Origin: Apostichopus californicus
Taxonomy: Eukaryota; Echinodermata; Holothuroidea; Aspidochirotida; Stichopodidae
Reading direction: 5' to 3'
DNA: 29,294 bases
Assembly (NCBI GenBank): GCA_020650975.1
Contig: JAIPMN010003839.1
Span: forward strand, 1-29,294
This document shows, one piece after another, positions 10,040 to 18,120 of this stretch (positions are counted from its first letter, which is position 1; the number at the start of each line of letters is the position of its first letter). The notes below the pieces were generated by a model, which saw only the letters and a program-made list of their open reading frames with translations, was not told the DNA's origin and did not search any database. Both the position numbers and the translations under genes were made by a program.

Positions 10040-10500
10040 TTAAGCCAAACTAAAACAAAAAGAAGAAGTTAACCTCATATCAAACACTAATTCCTAAACA
10101 TTTTCAACACTAATCCCTAAAGATAACACTTTACACATGCAGTTCAAGCCCACACTTTTACTCTAGAAACCATAGCACTTAAACTTCAAACTCAAAACTT
10201 GATTCTATAATCGTAACAATGAACCCTAAATGTAACACTAATCTTTAAATTCAACACTTGATCCTAATCCTAACACTATAACCTTACATTTAACACGTAA
10301 CTTCAAAATCCTGACTTAATCATAAATCCCAACACTTAACAACATGCACTTAACACTAAATTTGAAACCTAACACTTAACATTTGACCTAAAAATTTGAT
10401 TCTTTATCCATGCATTTTATACCTAACATTCTAAACTAGCACTAACACTGTAAGTCCAATATGAGTCCCTATCCTAGAACTAATTACACTTAAAGGTATT
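10040..10500. repeat. Degenerate G-poor minisatellite, about 19-23 bp period
   Basis: AACACT recurs at about 19-23 bp spacing, followed by variants of AATCCCTAAA (for example AACACTAATCCCTAAA, AACACTTGATCCTAAT, TAACACTATAACCTTA). The plus strand is almost free of G, a strong strand asymmetry. Some units approach the telomere complement AACCCTAA, but no exact telomeric tandem is present. The array is old, with frequent substitutions and indels. Confidence 0.7.
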
Positions 10501-10828
10501 ATATAGTATTAAACATACTCATTATGTAATATGTAATATGAGGGAGTACGCACTGTGAATTTACTAATTCATCTACTCTGGATGTCTACGTTATATTCTC
10601 CTCAAATAGTGTTTGATATTAAACATGCAGCCATACTCAGACTGATTAAATAATTGGTAAGATCAAGCACAGAGATATTGTTGCTTAATAACTTTATCCA
10701 ATAACTCTTCCACTTAGTGATGCATCATTGTAATCATCAAAACTATTCCTGTCAAAGGATGCTTATATAATTTTTTTTTTAAATACTTAAAGAGGATATT
10801 TGGGTACTTTGACAAGAGTTAGCATTTA

Positions 10829-10852
10829 GTGTGTGTGTGTGTGTGTGTGTGT
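10829..10852. repeat. (GT)12 microsatellite, left flank of TIR copy B
   Basis: Twelve uninterrupted GT units end directly at the GCGTTTGT terminus of the TIR element. A further GT-rich tract (about 11,007-11,026) follows the other end. Confidence 0.95.
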
Positions 10853-11006
10853 GCGTTTGTTTTGTATTCTGACCGAGGACTTGAACAAAAGAATCACCAC
10901 GTCCTCGGAAGAATTCTATTGTATGGGGTATTGCTAGGGTTAGGGTACGTGGATTTGAACAATGGAAAATACAATGGGGTCCTCGGTCTGAATGTAATAC
11001 AAACAT
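10853..11006 (+). mobile_element. TIR element (MITE-like), short copy B, beside the SNAP-25 exon
   Basis: A 154-bp unit with the same ends as copy A: GCGTTTGT, 10 bases, GACCGAGGAC on the left and the mirrored arrangement on the right, the outer block there mutated to ACAAACAT. The core (10,871-10,988) is 118 bp and collinear with copy A except for a 31-bp block, which fits a deletion between AAAGAAT direct repeats. The interior carries TAGGGTTAGGGTACG, two telomere-like repeats. It lies in the probable first coding intron of SNAP-25, 36 bp from the exon end. Small frames on both strands across it are by-products. Confidence 0.85.
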
Positions 11007-11042
11007 GTGTGTGTTAACATGTGTGTAAAATTAAACACTCAC

Positions 11043-11111
11043 CTCATCAGTAGTTTCATTAGCCTTCATCTGCAGCTCCTCAATTTCGGACCTCATAGTT
11101 GCATCATCCAT
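11043..11111 (-). CDS. SNAP25: SNAP-25 (synaptosome-associated protein 25), first coding exon
   Basis: Encodes 23 residues, starting MDDATMRSEIEELQ and ending ANETTDE, then a donor GTGAGT in phase 0. This matches the SNAP-25 N-terminus in other animals, which reads M-x-E-D-x-D-M-R-N-E-L-E-E-M-Q then a run ending A-D-E just before the conserved SLESTRRM segment. SNAP-25 is the Qbc-SNARE of the plasma membrane. It gives two helices to the complex with syntaxin and synaptobrevin that drives vesicle fusion in neurons and secretory cells. This exon begins the first, Qb, helix. The start is the only ATG in frame and has purines at -3 and +4 (AAAATGG). The rest of the gene (second half of the Qb helix, palmitoylated cysteine linker, Qc helix) is not seen and should lie beyond the left edge of the window if intron 1 is long. 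SNAP-23-like paralogues cannot be excluded from 23 residues. Confidence 0.85.
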
Positions 11112-11147
11112 TTTGCTATATCGTTATTCCTCCGTTCCTTGTTTATT
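11112..11147 (-). other. SNAP25: 5' UTR part of the SNAP-25 exon, with 3' splice site
   Basis: On the minus strand the pyrimidine tract CCACCCCTCTCTCTTTGACAG ends at 11,148. The exon then has 36 nt of untranslated sequence before the ATG. An internal exon with a leader segment implies at least one more 5' non-coding exon at higher coordinates, together with the promoter, neither of which I can place. Confidence 0.65.
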
Positions 11148-11150
11148 CTG

Positions 11151-13092
11151 TCAAAGAGAGAGGGGTGGCCAATTCCTGCCGTGTTCGATTAGATAGATTC
11201 TAGAATGATGTCAGTCTGCTCAGATTATACGCATCCACCAAGGTTTCTATTCAATGAGGGGAAAATAAGAAAAATAAAATTATTTTGTCGACCAGTGACT
11301 CGTTCAAGATCGATAGTCAAAGTATGTAGTTCTTTACATTATTATTTGTAAAGAAAGTTCCCATTGTACTTGAGTTGGTGTTAATTAATGCTTGTAATTA
11401 TCTTTCATGCTAATTATCGCAAGAAATGTAGGACACTCTGCATTTAATTTGTAAAGTTTCAAGAAAATCAACAATATTTAAATATAGATATTGTGTATGA
11501 CATTTTGAAAGGCAGCAATTCATTGATCACAACCCACAAAACTGCGGACCAACTCCAAAGCTACAGTATGTAATATGATATCCAAGTACAAAACCACAAC
11601 TATAGTATGCACACACAGACGAACAGTTTTGATTGGCGAAAATGACTGAGATAGTACAAGACATGAAATGGGAAAGCACAACGGAGAGACACTGTACAGT
11701 ATGAGTGAGAAACAGTTTCTAAAATCCCTCCACGGTAAAGACAGTTACTATAACCATGCAGAGAAAACTTTTTAATGGTAGTCTAAGTTGTCCAAAAGAG
11801 CCAAAATATCTGTTCGGACTGTATAGACCAAAATTAGCCGTGGAGGTTGTCTGGCAGACAACTGGTTGTTTACAAGAAATTCAAATGGCATTGTAACTAA
11901 ATACCGCACAAATAGGTAAAACGATAAATTGGTATCACCCACTAAAAGCTGGTGTTCTATTCTTCAACCTACACATCTCTCCTCCTACAGTGTACCTCCT
12001 ACAGTGACATACACTGGGTCGTCATTTACTTGGCTGCAGTTTTTCAGATGAGCAAATCTGCAGTTCCGACGACCAAGATGAAGGGCCTGGTCATCCGATG
12101 GACGACCAGAAAAAAAAATCCTTCAAAAATTTGCACTGCTATAACCCTGTAGAGACTCGGAAAAAATTCCTGGCACTTGACAAGTCAGTATGTTTCATAA
12201 TCTATGCTTTGAGTCACAGGAAGTGGCAAGTCACTTAACAAATGGTACAGTCAGGGTGACATGCTTGTGAGAAGACATGTAAGTGAGGGGATGTGGTTCT
12301 TGCCTCATATGCATTAGCAGATTATAGCCCTTTTTTGGAGGGAGGGGAGAGGAAGTGAGGGTGTTTATTTCCAAATGTAGGTCTGTACATTTTGTCCAAA
12401 TAACTTTGTCAAAATCTTTCAGTCTTTTATAAACCTTCGCCTCTAAGGAAAATCTTGCTACCTTCAAAATGTCAGGTTCTTCTTACCTTTTTGGAAATAC
12501 AAAACTATTTGACAAAAAAAAAGTCCTAAAGATATGAATCCATTTGTTTCCCTTCCAGAATACAGACCTGCTATTCATACATCCATAGTTTTTTTTGCAA
12601 ATGTCAGAAGTACCTCTACTTAATTCCTCCGAGGGAATTTTTAATCCTTTCTCTCATATTTGACGAGCGCTGTTAGAAAGATGGAGATCAAACAGCCACT
12701 AATGTACCTTCTTCAGCGATGCGATCTTACCGTTTAATCTATTTGATAATTAGTAGGATTTATTGAAAACTTCTTGCTCCCACAGACAGAGGAGAACGAT
12801 TTGTATCTTAACGAATTTCCTACTACTGTATGTACATTAGGAATGTCACTTTCTTTCAATGTGAATGACAATTTCTTTTCTTTTCTCTAGGAAACAGGGT
12901 AAAAAGTATGCATAGATTTGATAAAGTGCCTCTGACATTTCACAACATAAAATAGAGATGGTTTTATGAGCACTATAAGAGGCACTCTTAGCAGTCACAA
13001 CATAATGTGCTATCATATGTACAGAAGAGCTCAACAATGTGCACAAATAATAAAAACGGGGGAAAATGAGTTTTTTGTCTTTGTTTCTTGTA
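11151..13092. other. SNAP25: Non-coding stretch upstream of the SNAP-25 coding exon
   Basis: Probably 5' intron or upstream DNA. Nothing with coding character is seen on either strand; frames of 60-80 codons here are chance. No CpG-rich promoter block or convincing TATA/initiator arrangement could be picked out. Confidence 0.5.
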
Positions 13093-13440
13093 GGAGTGAT
13101 TGAGTGTTAGCGTCCATCAATGGCTATAGGCAATGCAGTTGCAATCCATGGACTGCAAGATTGGTTCCTGGCCCAGATCACTACTTCGTGAATTTGGATA
13201 TGTTAGGATCATCTTCATCTCAATTGCTTCTCCTTCACCCGAGATGTACAAATTGGGACTTAGGAGGTAACTTGAGCGTAGTTGTGTGTGCCCGGGTTGT
13301 GGCTGGACCCTAAAGGTCATCCCTCCGGGGGGGGGGGGGCATGTAGATATGGTGCACTGCAGTAGTGCCCTAGGAGAGACTAGTTTCAATTGTGCATACC
13401 GTGGGGTGCGGGTGTGACAAGTTACCAATGACTAACGGTT
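13093..13440 (+). mobile_element. SINE-like element with tRNA-like head
   Basis: Starts with a tRNA-like region (about 13,093-13,175) containing GTTAGCGTC, an almost self-complementary TTGCAATCCATGGACTGCAA and a degraded B-box area (GGTTCCTGGCC). Next comes CTCAATTGCTTCTCCTTCACCC followed by GATGTACAAATTGGGA (13,219-13,257), a block I recognise from tRNA-derived SINEs of marine invertebrates. The remainder (13,264-13,440) is shared in opposite orientation with 5,700-5,912. A run of about 13 G (13,327-13,339) replaces the C5AG5 block of the other copy. No A-rich tail is seen at the right end, which looks truncated. Confidence 0.65.
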
Positions 13441-14096
13441 AGCCTTGACCTTCATACAAGAAAAATTCCCTTTTTTTATGCTAATCTGAAGTGTCTGACT
13501 GACCAAAATTTTGGGAAATACATAAATCACAATTATGTCAACAGCAATAAACTGATTGGGAAATTAATGTACATACAAATGTTGCAGTCCGGTACAAATA
13601 AATCATCACCTGGAAGGGATTTTCCAGCCTGACATGTGACATTTAAGAACCTGAGTGACCTCAGGAAAACAGTGACATCAATATTTCAAAAATTACTTTT
13701 AGTCATGTTTACATGAAAGCTAAACATGCCTACCAATTTTTCATCTCATATAAAGTATAGCAATAATTGTCAAACACGATTACAGACGTCACACTGATCG
13801 TAAATGTCTCTCCTGATGAATTCAGTGCAGATGTTACAGGTCTTGAAAACTATTGCTACCACTTCAACAAAGTGATGCAATATTTTCGTAAAAGTAGCGT
13901 TTTGAGCTGATTTGCAGATGTGGGACAATTTACTCACTGCTTTTTACTCTAAAACAAGGCTGCAAACTTGCATTTTATCATATTAAAACATCATCCCGAC
14001 TTTTTGTCACCAAATGAAAATTAATTTATACTGATGAATCAAAGATTACATTTAGTTATCAACATTATTTCACTTGAATGCAGTTTTATGAAAGTA
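13441..14096. other. Non-coding stretch, no gene recognised
   Basis: No coding or repeat structure was recognised. Its right part could be 3' UTR of LINE-B, which runs into it on the minus strand. Confidence 0.5.
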
Positions 14097-14800
14097 TTAA
14101 CCTTCTTTGAAGTTCTTTCCAATAGCAAACTTTTTAATAATTTTACTGTTCTGACATGACTTGCAATAAAACTGAGTCAGCCAAGTCAACGGATTCAAAC
14201 CCAAATACGAATCCATAAATTTATAAAGTGCATTCACCATCATAAACTCTTCAGATGCGCTGTACAATAGTAAGAAGATAAAGAAATACACACAAAAATC
14301 CCTATTATACAATAAGATAAAGAATGTATCTTCAAACCTTTCAAACAGGTTTGATTTAAGCTGAGGTTTAAAAGAATCCACGGATTGAGAGTTTTTAATA
14401 TCATTAGGTAAATCATTCCACCATTTTGGGCCCATAAACAGTATTAAACACTAAAAGACCATGCAGCAAATGTCTCACTGTACGTCTCGTCCAAGGAATT
14501 AATAGTCATTGATATATAATCTGATTATATGTCCCAGTTACGAGAGTTTACGCAGATAGCGAGGTGCCATTTTTGTTCAGATATTTTTACGCTTAAGTGA
14601 GGACGATATGCTGAATTAGCAATCTTATTGGGAGCCAACGTAGTTTTTTAAGACAATCCCTACTACTGTCATATTTGTGTTTATTTAGCACAATTTTTGC
14701 CGCAATGTTCTGCATGCACTCTTTGAAGATGCATGTTTAATAATTCCCAATCTGGTAAACCAATGAATATAGCTTTTAACATAATTATATAAGTGTGACA
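14097..14800 (-). pseudogene. LINE-B: C-terminal fragment of a non-LTR reverse transcriptase
   Basis: On the minus strand the C-terminal third of a LINE reverse transcriptase can be followed through several frame changes. In order: a segment resembling the LQRVQNAAARLV region (14,690-14,790); KHKYDSSRDCLKKLRWLP-like, with frame breaks (14,625-14,700); PRYLRKLS (about 14,545-14,570); and GPKWWNDLPNDIK then SFKPQLKSNLFERF in one open frame (14,333-14,435). The last is the usual 'G-x-x-WN-x-LP ... SFKxxLKxxLF' end of CR1/L2/RTE-type proteins. The catalytic fingers and palm are absent, so the copy is 5'-truncated or interrupted just right of 14,800, where LINE-A ends. The open frame of 112 codons to 14,097 includes low-complexity sequence past the conserved end. 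Non-functional. Confidence 0.8.
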
Positions 14801-14840
14801 GCATCATGTCAGACATGAGAGTTGCACATGCGTCGTGTGT

Positions 14841-15010
14841 AATAATAATAATAATAAATTACACTTTAATATATAGCGCTTAATACAGCGTTTCAAAGCA
14901 CTTTACAAAGTAGGAAAGAGACAAAGGAAACCAAGGCGGAAAAAAATAAAGTAGGAATCAAACAGAAATGTTTTAAGTTGTCTCTTGAAAATTCAAAGGG
15001 AGAGTCATGA
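14841..15010 (-). pseudogene. LINE-A: 3' end with (TAA)n tail
   Basis: The minus strand reads IFKRQLKTFLFDSYF-like (14,950-14,999), the same C-terminal signature as LINE-B. A 3' UTR with AAAGTGCTTTGAAACGC and GCGCTATATATTAAAG follows, then a short ATT repeat (TAATAATAATAATAATAA on the plus strand, 14,842-14,859). A short-repeat tail in place of poly(A) is typical of CR1/L2-type LINEs. Most of the sequence between RT motif 7 and this C-terminus is missing, so there was an internal deletion between about 15,010 and 15,118. Confidence 0.75.
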
Positions 15011-15117
15011 ACGGAAGTAACATACAGTACTGCCGAATCTAATTGATATTATGTATGTACTCCACATTGCTGTTAGACTACATTATTTGTGATATGACTC
15101 CATCAACCCACGTTCCT

Positions 15118-16600
15118 CAGTATTTAATTTCCTGTGACCTTTTCACTATTTCACCATGCACACATATTTCAACCAGCTTCCATTCGGACAAATTTCCATC
15201 TTGAACCAAGTTGAATGAACCTTGTTTTCGATGAGTTTATGTTGAACCTGTTGGCATCCATCCATTTATAATGTCACTACCGAGTCCTTCAATGATCTGG
15301 ACGGCCTCCTTCTCTCTGGACTCGGCCGTAGGATCATAAGCCAGTTGTAAGGCATGATCATCCACAAAAAACCATGTAAATCAACCGTCCTAGGAATCAC
15401 CTCCTGAATTATAGCAGCGTAAACATGAATACAGAACCAGGCCAGCACAACTACCTTGCGGAACCGAAAATGGAAGCATGCGACGACCAGACAAATTCTC
15501 ACTCTTCTCACTTCAACTTCAACTCACTTCATCTTCAACTTCTCACAACTTCAACACAGCCTTCTAGGTCTCAGATAGCTATCAATCCGACCCAAAGCTT
15601 TATCAACCCAGACCAAACTTTGCATAATGGACCTTTATCAAATTGTCATGGTCCACTGTGTCCAATGCAACGCTTAAATCACTAGCTCTGCTATGAGGAC
15701 TGTCACTTTTTGATTCTCCGTATTCCGTATTACTTTAATACCACTTTCACCAGAGCCGTTTCGCGACTATATAGCTCCTACGATATGCCAACTGATAATC
15801 AGGCGTATGAGAATATTTGCTCTCAGTGTTGATTGAACTGTGATAGCACTGCTTTTTCCACAACTTTTGCAACAAATTCAAGACTAGGCCTTTCAATAAT
15901 TTTTTTAATTATTGCCGTCTTCCATTTCTGGAGAAATTTACCTTGTCCCAATTAAGTATTCAATATTTTTGTCATTACTGGCAACACAACTGGTAATTAA
16001 CACTATTTTCAGGAAGGATGTTTGCACTATAACACTTTCACAGGATTAGTACTGCATATTCATAATGATTCGTTCTACATCGTCCTCAGATGATGGTGTA
16101 AGTTTGTCTAGAAGTGGAACGTTTGACAATTCTGGTCCATACTTTTCTTTATTCGATAAGTTTTTGCGTATATTCTGTATATTGTCCATAAAGCAAATCA
16201 GCAATGTCATTTGCCCCCAACTCCTCCTCAGCCTTTCCCCCGAGGCATGGGAACCTCACATCTTGTCCCAGTTAAGTTTTCCGACTAATTTGTTAAGTTC
16301 TTTGATGTTTCCCTTACGCCCCCCTCTACCTTGTCTGATATTATGCTCATCTTTGGATACCTTAACAAATTATTGTAGTTATTTCTGATAACTTTAAAAG
16401 CTTCCCAGTTGGTGATTCTCCTTAGATTTCTGACCACATCGATTCCCTTTTGAGACAAGTTCTTTCCATCTCCTTTAATCTCGGTAAAAAAACAAGGTTT
16501 GGGGGTCCTTGCTGGGATTACCTGTATTAACTTAGTTCTTTCTGGAGCGTGATTATCCAGCACCACAACCAAGTGGGTCTTGATGAAGGGTATCTAACAA
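15118..16600 (-). pseudogene. LINE-A: linker and reverse-transcriptase domain
   Basis: Minus strand, broken by several frameshifts and stops. In order: linker with NHAPERTKLIQVIPA and WEAFKVIRNNYNNLLR (16,285-16,572), then KLTPSSEDDVERIIMNMQ-like (about 16,060-16,110). RT start WKTAIIKKI, VEKAVLSQFN and PDYQLAYRRSY (15,750-15,935). DLSVALDTVDHDNLI (15,632-15,685), the A-motif region, with F changed to L in FDTVD. SYLRPRRLC (15,555-15,590). FSVPQGSCAGLVLY (15,430-15,470), motif B, the usual P changed to L. FVDDHALQLAYDP (15,332-15,371), motif C with both aspartates kept and Y/A changed to V. WMDANRFNINSSKTRFIQLG (about 15,190-15,263). The family copies genomic RNA into DNA at a nicked target. 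This copy is dead. The motif set points to the CR1/L2 group. Confidence 0.88.
15505..15553. repeat. CTTCAACTT-type minisatellite inside LINE-A
   Basis: CTTCAACTTCAACTCACTTC and further CTTCAACTTC units break the reverse-transcriptase frame between the SYLRPRR and VPQGS motifs. Confidence 0.8.
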
Positions 16601-16665
16601 ACTCGCAATACCCTTATCCCTATACCAATATCCTCACAATATCCATTATACCTGTATGTAATTAC

Positions 16666-16680
16666 TATATATATATATAT
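16666..16680. repeat. (TA)n microsatellite
   Basis: About 15 bp of alternating TA, between the LINE-A linker and the T20/hairpin insertion. Confidence 0.8.
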
Positions 16681-16725
16681 TGAACATTTAGTTTGTATTT
16701 ATATTTATGTATATGTGTTTATATA

Positions 16726-16830
16726 TTTTTTTTTTTTTTTTTTTTCAGGGAGTCTTCCACATTGTTAAGCTTTATGGAAGACTTCCCTCCACTTTGTACT
16801 TTTGTGGCAAAACAAATAAATTAATAATAC
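16726..16830. repeat. T20 run, stem-loop and AATAAATTAATAA end: small insertion in LINE-A
   Basis: Twenty T residues (16,726-16,745) then CAG and an inverted repeat: GGGAGTCTTCCA (16,748-16,759) pairs with TGGAAGACTTCCC (16,775-16,787), 12 bp with one bulge. The sequence ends with TTTTGTGGCAAAACAAATAA and ATTAATAA, like the end of a retroposed element. It has no counterpart in a LINE frame, so it looks like an insertion between the endonuclease and the linker. Confidence 0.5.
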
Positions 16831-16881
16831 ATAATATCCATATTTGGCACAGAAATGATAAAACTTTATACTGGTTTATAT

Positions 16882-16950
16882 ATTTACGAGTGACCCGCTT
16901 ACCTGTCTCCCCACAACATTAGCACCTCATTCTACCGTGTCTAGTATGCC
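16882..16950 (-). repeat. Copy 3 of the 110-bp repeat, inverted and partial
   Basis: The minus strand reads GGCATACTAGACACGG through ATGAGGTGCTAATGTTGTGG and GGAGACAGGTAAGCG to a GTAAATA end. It matches the right two-thirds of the family. It sits between the endonuclease part and the linker of LINE-A. Confidence 0.85.
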
Positions 16951-17279
16951 TTTGAATCCACTTATAAAGTTGAAAGGGTTGACTGTTTGAAGTTTACGGT
17001 ACACAGGTAGTGGATCTTCCTTCCTATGTGCTCTTTAGGTACAGTATATTGATCATGTATTCCACAGAACAATGATCAGAGATGAGATTGGACCATAAAC
17101 ACAGGAGGGGATTAATAAGCTTGGAGTTTGTTTCCGTAGACACTAGGTCCACTGTGTGACCGTCGCTATGTGTATGAAGATCAACAACTTGCTAAAACCC
17201 CCATGCCAGCATGACTGATAATATTGATCCAAATTTAATTTTCATGAGTGGCATTGACAGGTATGTTAAAATCTCCAGA

Positions 17280-17366
17280 GTTAGAAGGTTACCAGTTTAT
17301 TCTAGGCCCGGTAGAACGAGAGTGCTAAGGTTGTGCGGAGACAGGTAAGCGAGGAGCGAAGTAAAT
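17280..17366 (+). repeat. Copy 2 of the 110-bp repeat, inserted in LINE-A endonuclease
   Basis: Starts at GTTAGAAGGTTACCAG, so it is left-truncated, and runs to GCGAAGTAAAT. On the LINE-A strand the peptide before it ends ...TNAVVAHK and the peptide after it begins SGDFN, which places the insertion within the endonuclease domain. Confidence 0.88.
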
Positions 17367-17664
17367 TTTATGTGCCACCACTGCATTTGTTAATACCTCT
17401 GTTATATCATCAATAAATAGTCTGATGGTACTTTTATTCAATTTTGAGTAAGGAGGTCTATATACCCCCCAATAATACTAAGAATGGTGGTTTAAGCCTT
17501 AACTTCCCAGATGGCATACTGACATGATGTCAGTTCTCTTACCAGCTTTATAGAAAGTATTGATTCTATCCGGGCTACAGTATATGAAACTGCTCAGCCA
17601 CCACCTTTCCTTCCCGATCTATTGGATAAGAGGACACTTCAGCCGCTGCTACAGTATTTAGATC

Positions 17665-17827
17665 ACAACAAGCACTCCAGGCCTTATCTATGCTAGAATT
17701 GGAAATCAACATCTAACTGATCACCGTACCTCAAACCTACCGTTTACAACAAGCACACCCTGCCTTATCTATGCCAGAATTGGAAATCAACGTCTCACAG
17801 ATTACCCCTACATCAAACCTACCGTTC
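17665..17827. repeat. 81-bp tandem duplication inside LINE-A
   Basis: Two adjacent units, ACAACAAGCAC... to ...CTACCGTT, at 17,665-17,745 and 17,746-17,827, differ by about ten substitutions and one indel. The repeat lies in the part of LINE-A that would encode the ETWL-like endonuclease segment. Confidence 0.9.
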
Positions 17828-17905
17828 AAGATGTACAGTAGTCCCGAATCAGTTAAGCCTTGTTTTTAATTGATCAAACGTCAATCAGACAAATTTTAAA
17901 AGTTC

Positions 17906-18120
17906 CTTGTGTAGTTGAATCTCTGTGTCTTCTTGAGATGTTAATTAGGTTAATAAGGTTATTCCAGTCTACTTTCATTTGGGTGATTGCTCTCATTATA
18001 TTTCATACCTCCCATTTAGTTGCTCTCAATAAAATTTGATACCTCCCTTCTTGCCCCTCTTCCTACTCCTATTGAACTTTAAAAGTCCCGATCTTTAGAC
18101 AAAACCCCTGCAGGAGGCAA
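17906..18120 (-). pseudogene. LINE-A: likely region before the endonuclease
   Basis: Minus-strand HLKKTQRFNYTRN-like sequence leads directly into the KICLID block, so LINE-A continues here. Its true 5' end is unclear; I see no ORF1-type domain and no obvious target-site duplication. Confidence 0.45.

Larger units (their letters stand above)
16951..17905 (-). pseudogene. LINE-A: APE-type endonuclease domain
   Basis: Minus strand, in order: KICLID and SIKNKA (about 17,856-17,902) correspond to the usual N-terminal 'NARSIxNKA' block. A degenerate ETWL region is duplicated (17,665-17,827). A GRKGGG block lies at about 17,600-17,620 with a stop just after. YRPPYSK, then LFIDDITEVL (about 17,400-17,470). 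The GDFNIPVN motif (17,256-17,279) is followed by NATHEN. VDLHTHSDGHTVDLV is at about 17,140-17,190 and ISDHCSVEY at 17,057-17,083. GDFN and SDH are catalytic-site motifs of APE-like endonucleases, which nick the target for integration. The domain is split by copy 2 of the 110-bp repeat between YRPPYSK and GDFN. Stops and frameshifts abound. Confidence 0.85.

Noticed and set aside
10779-11017. Small frames on both strands with HTHTHTH or VCVCVC
   Set aside because: Translations of the GT repeat and TIR copy B.
16065-16388. Plus-strand 107-codon frame with SSSDDG start
   Set aside because: It is the antisense of the LINE-A linker, which reads as LINE protein on the minus strand.
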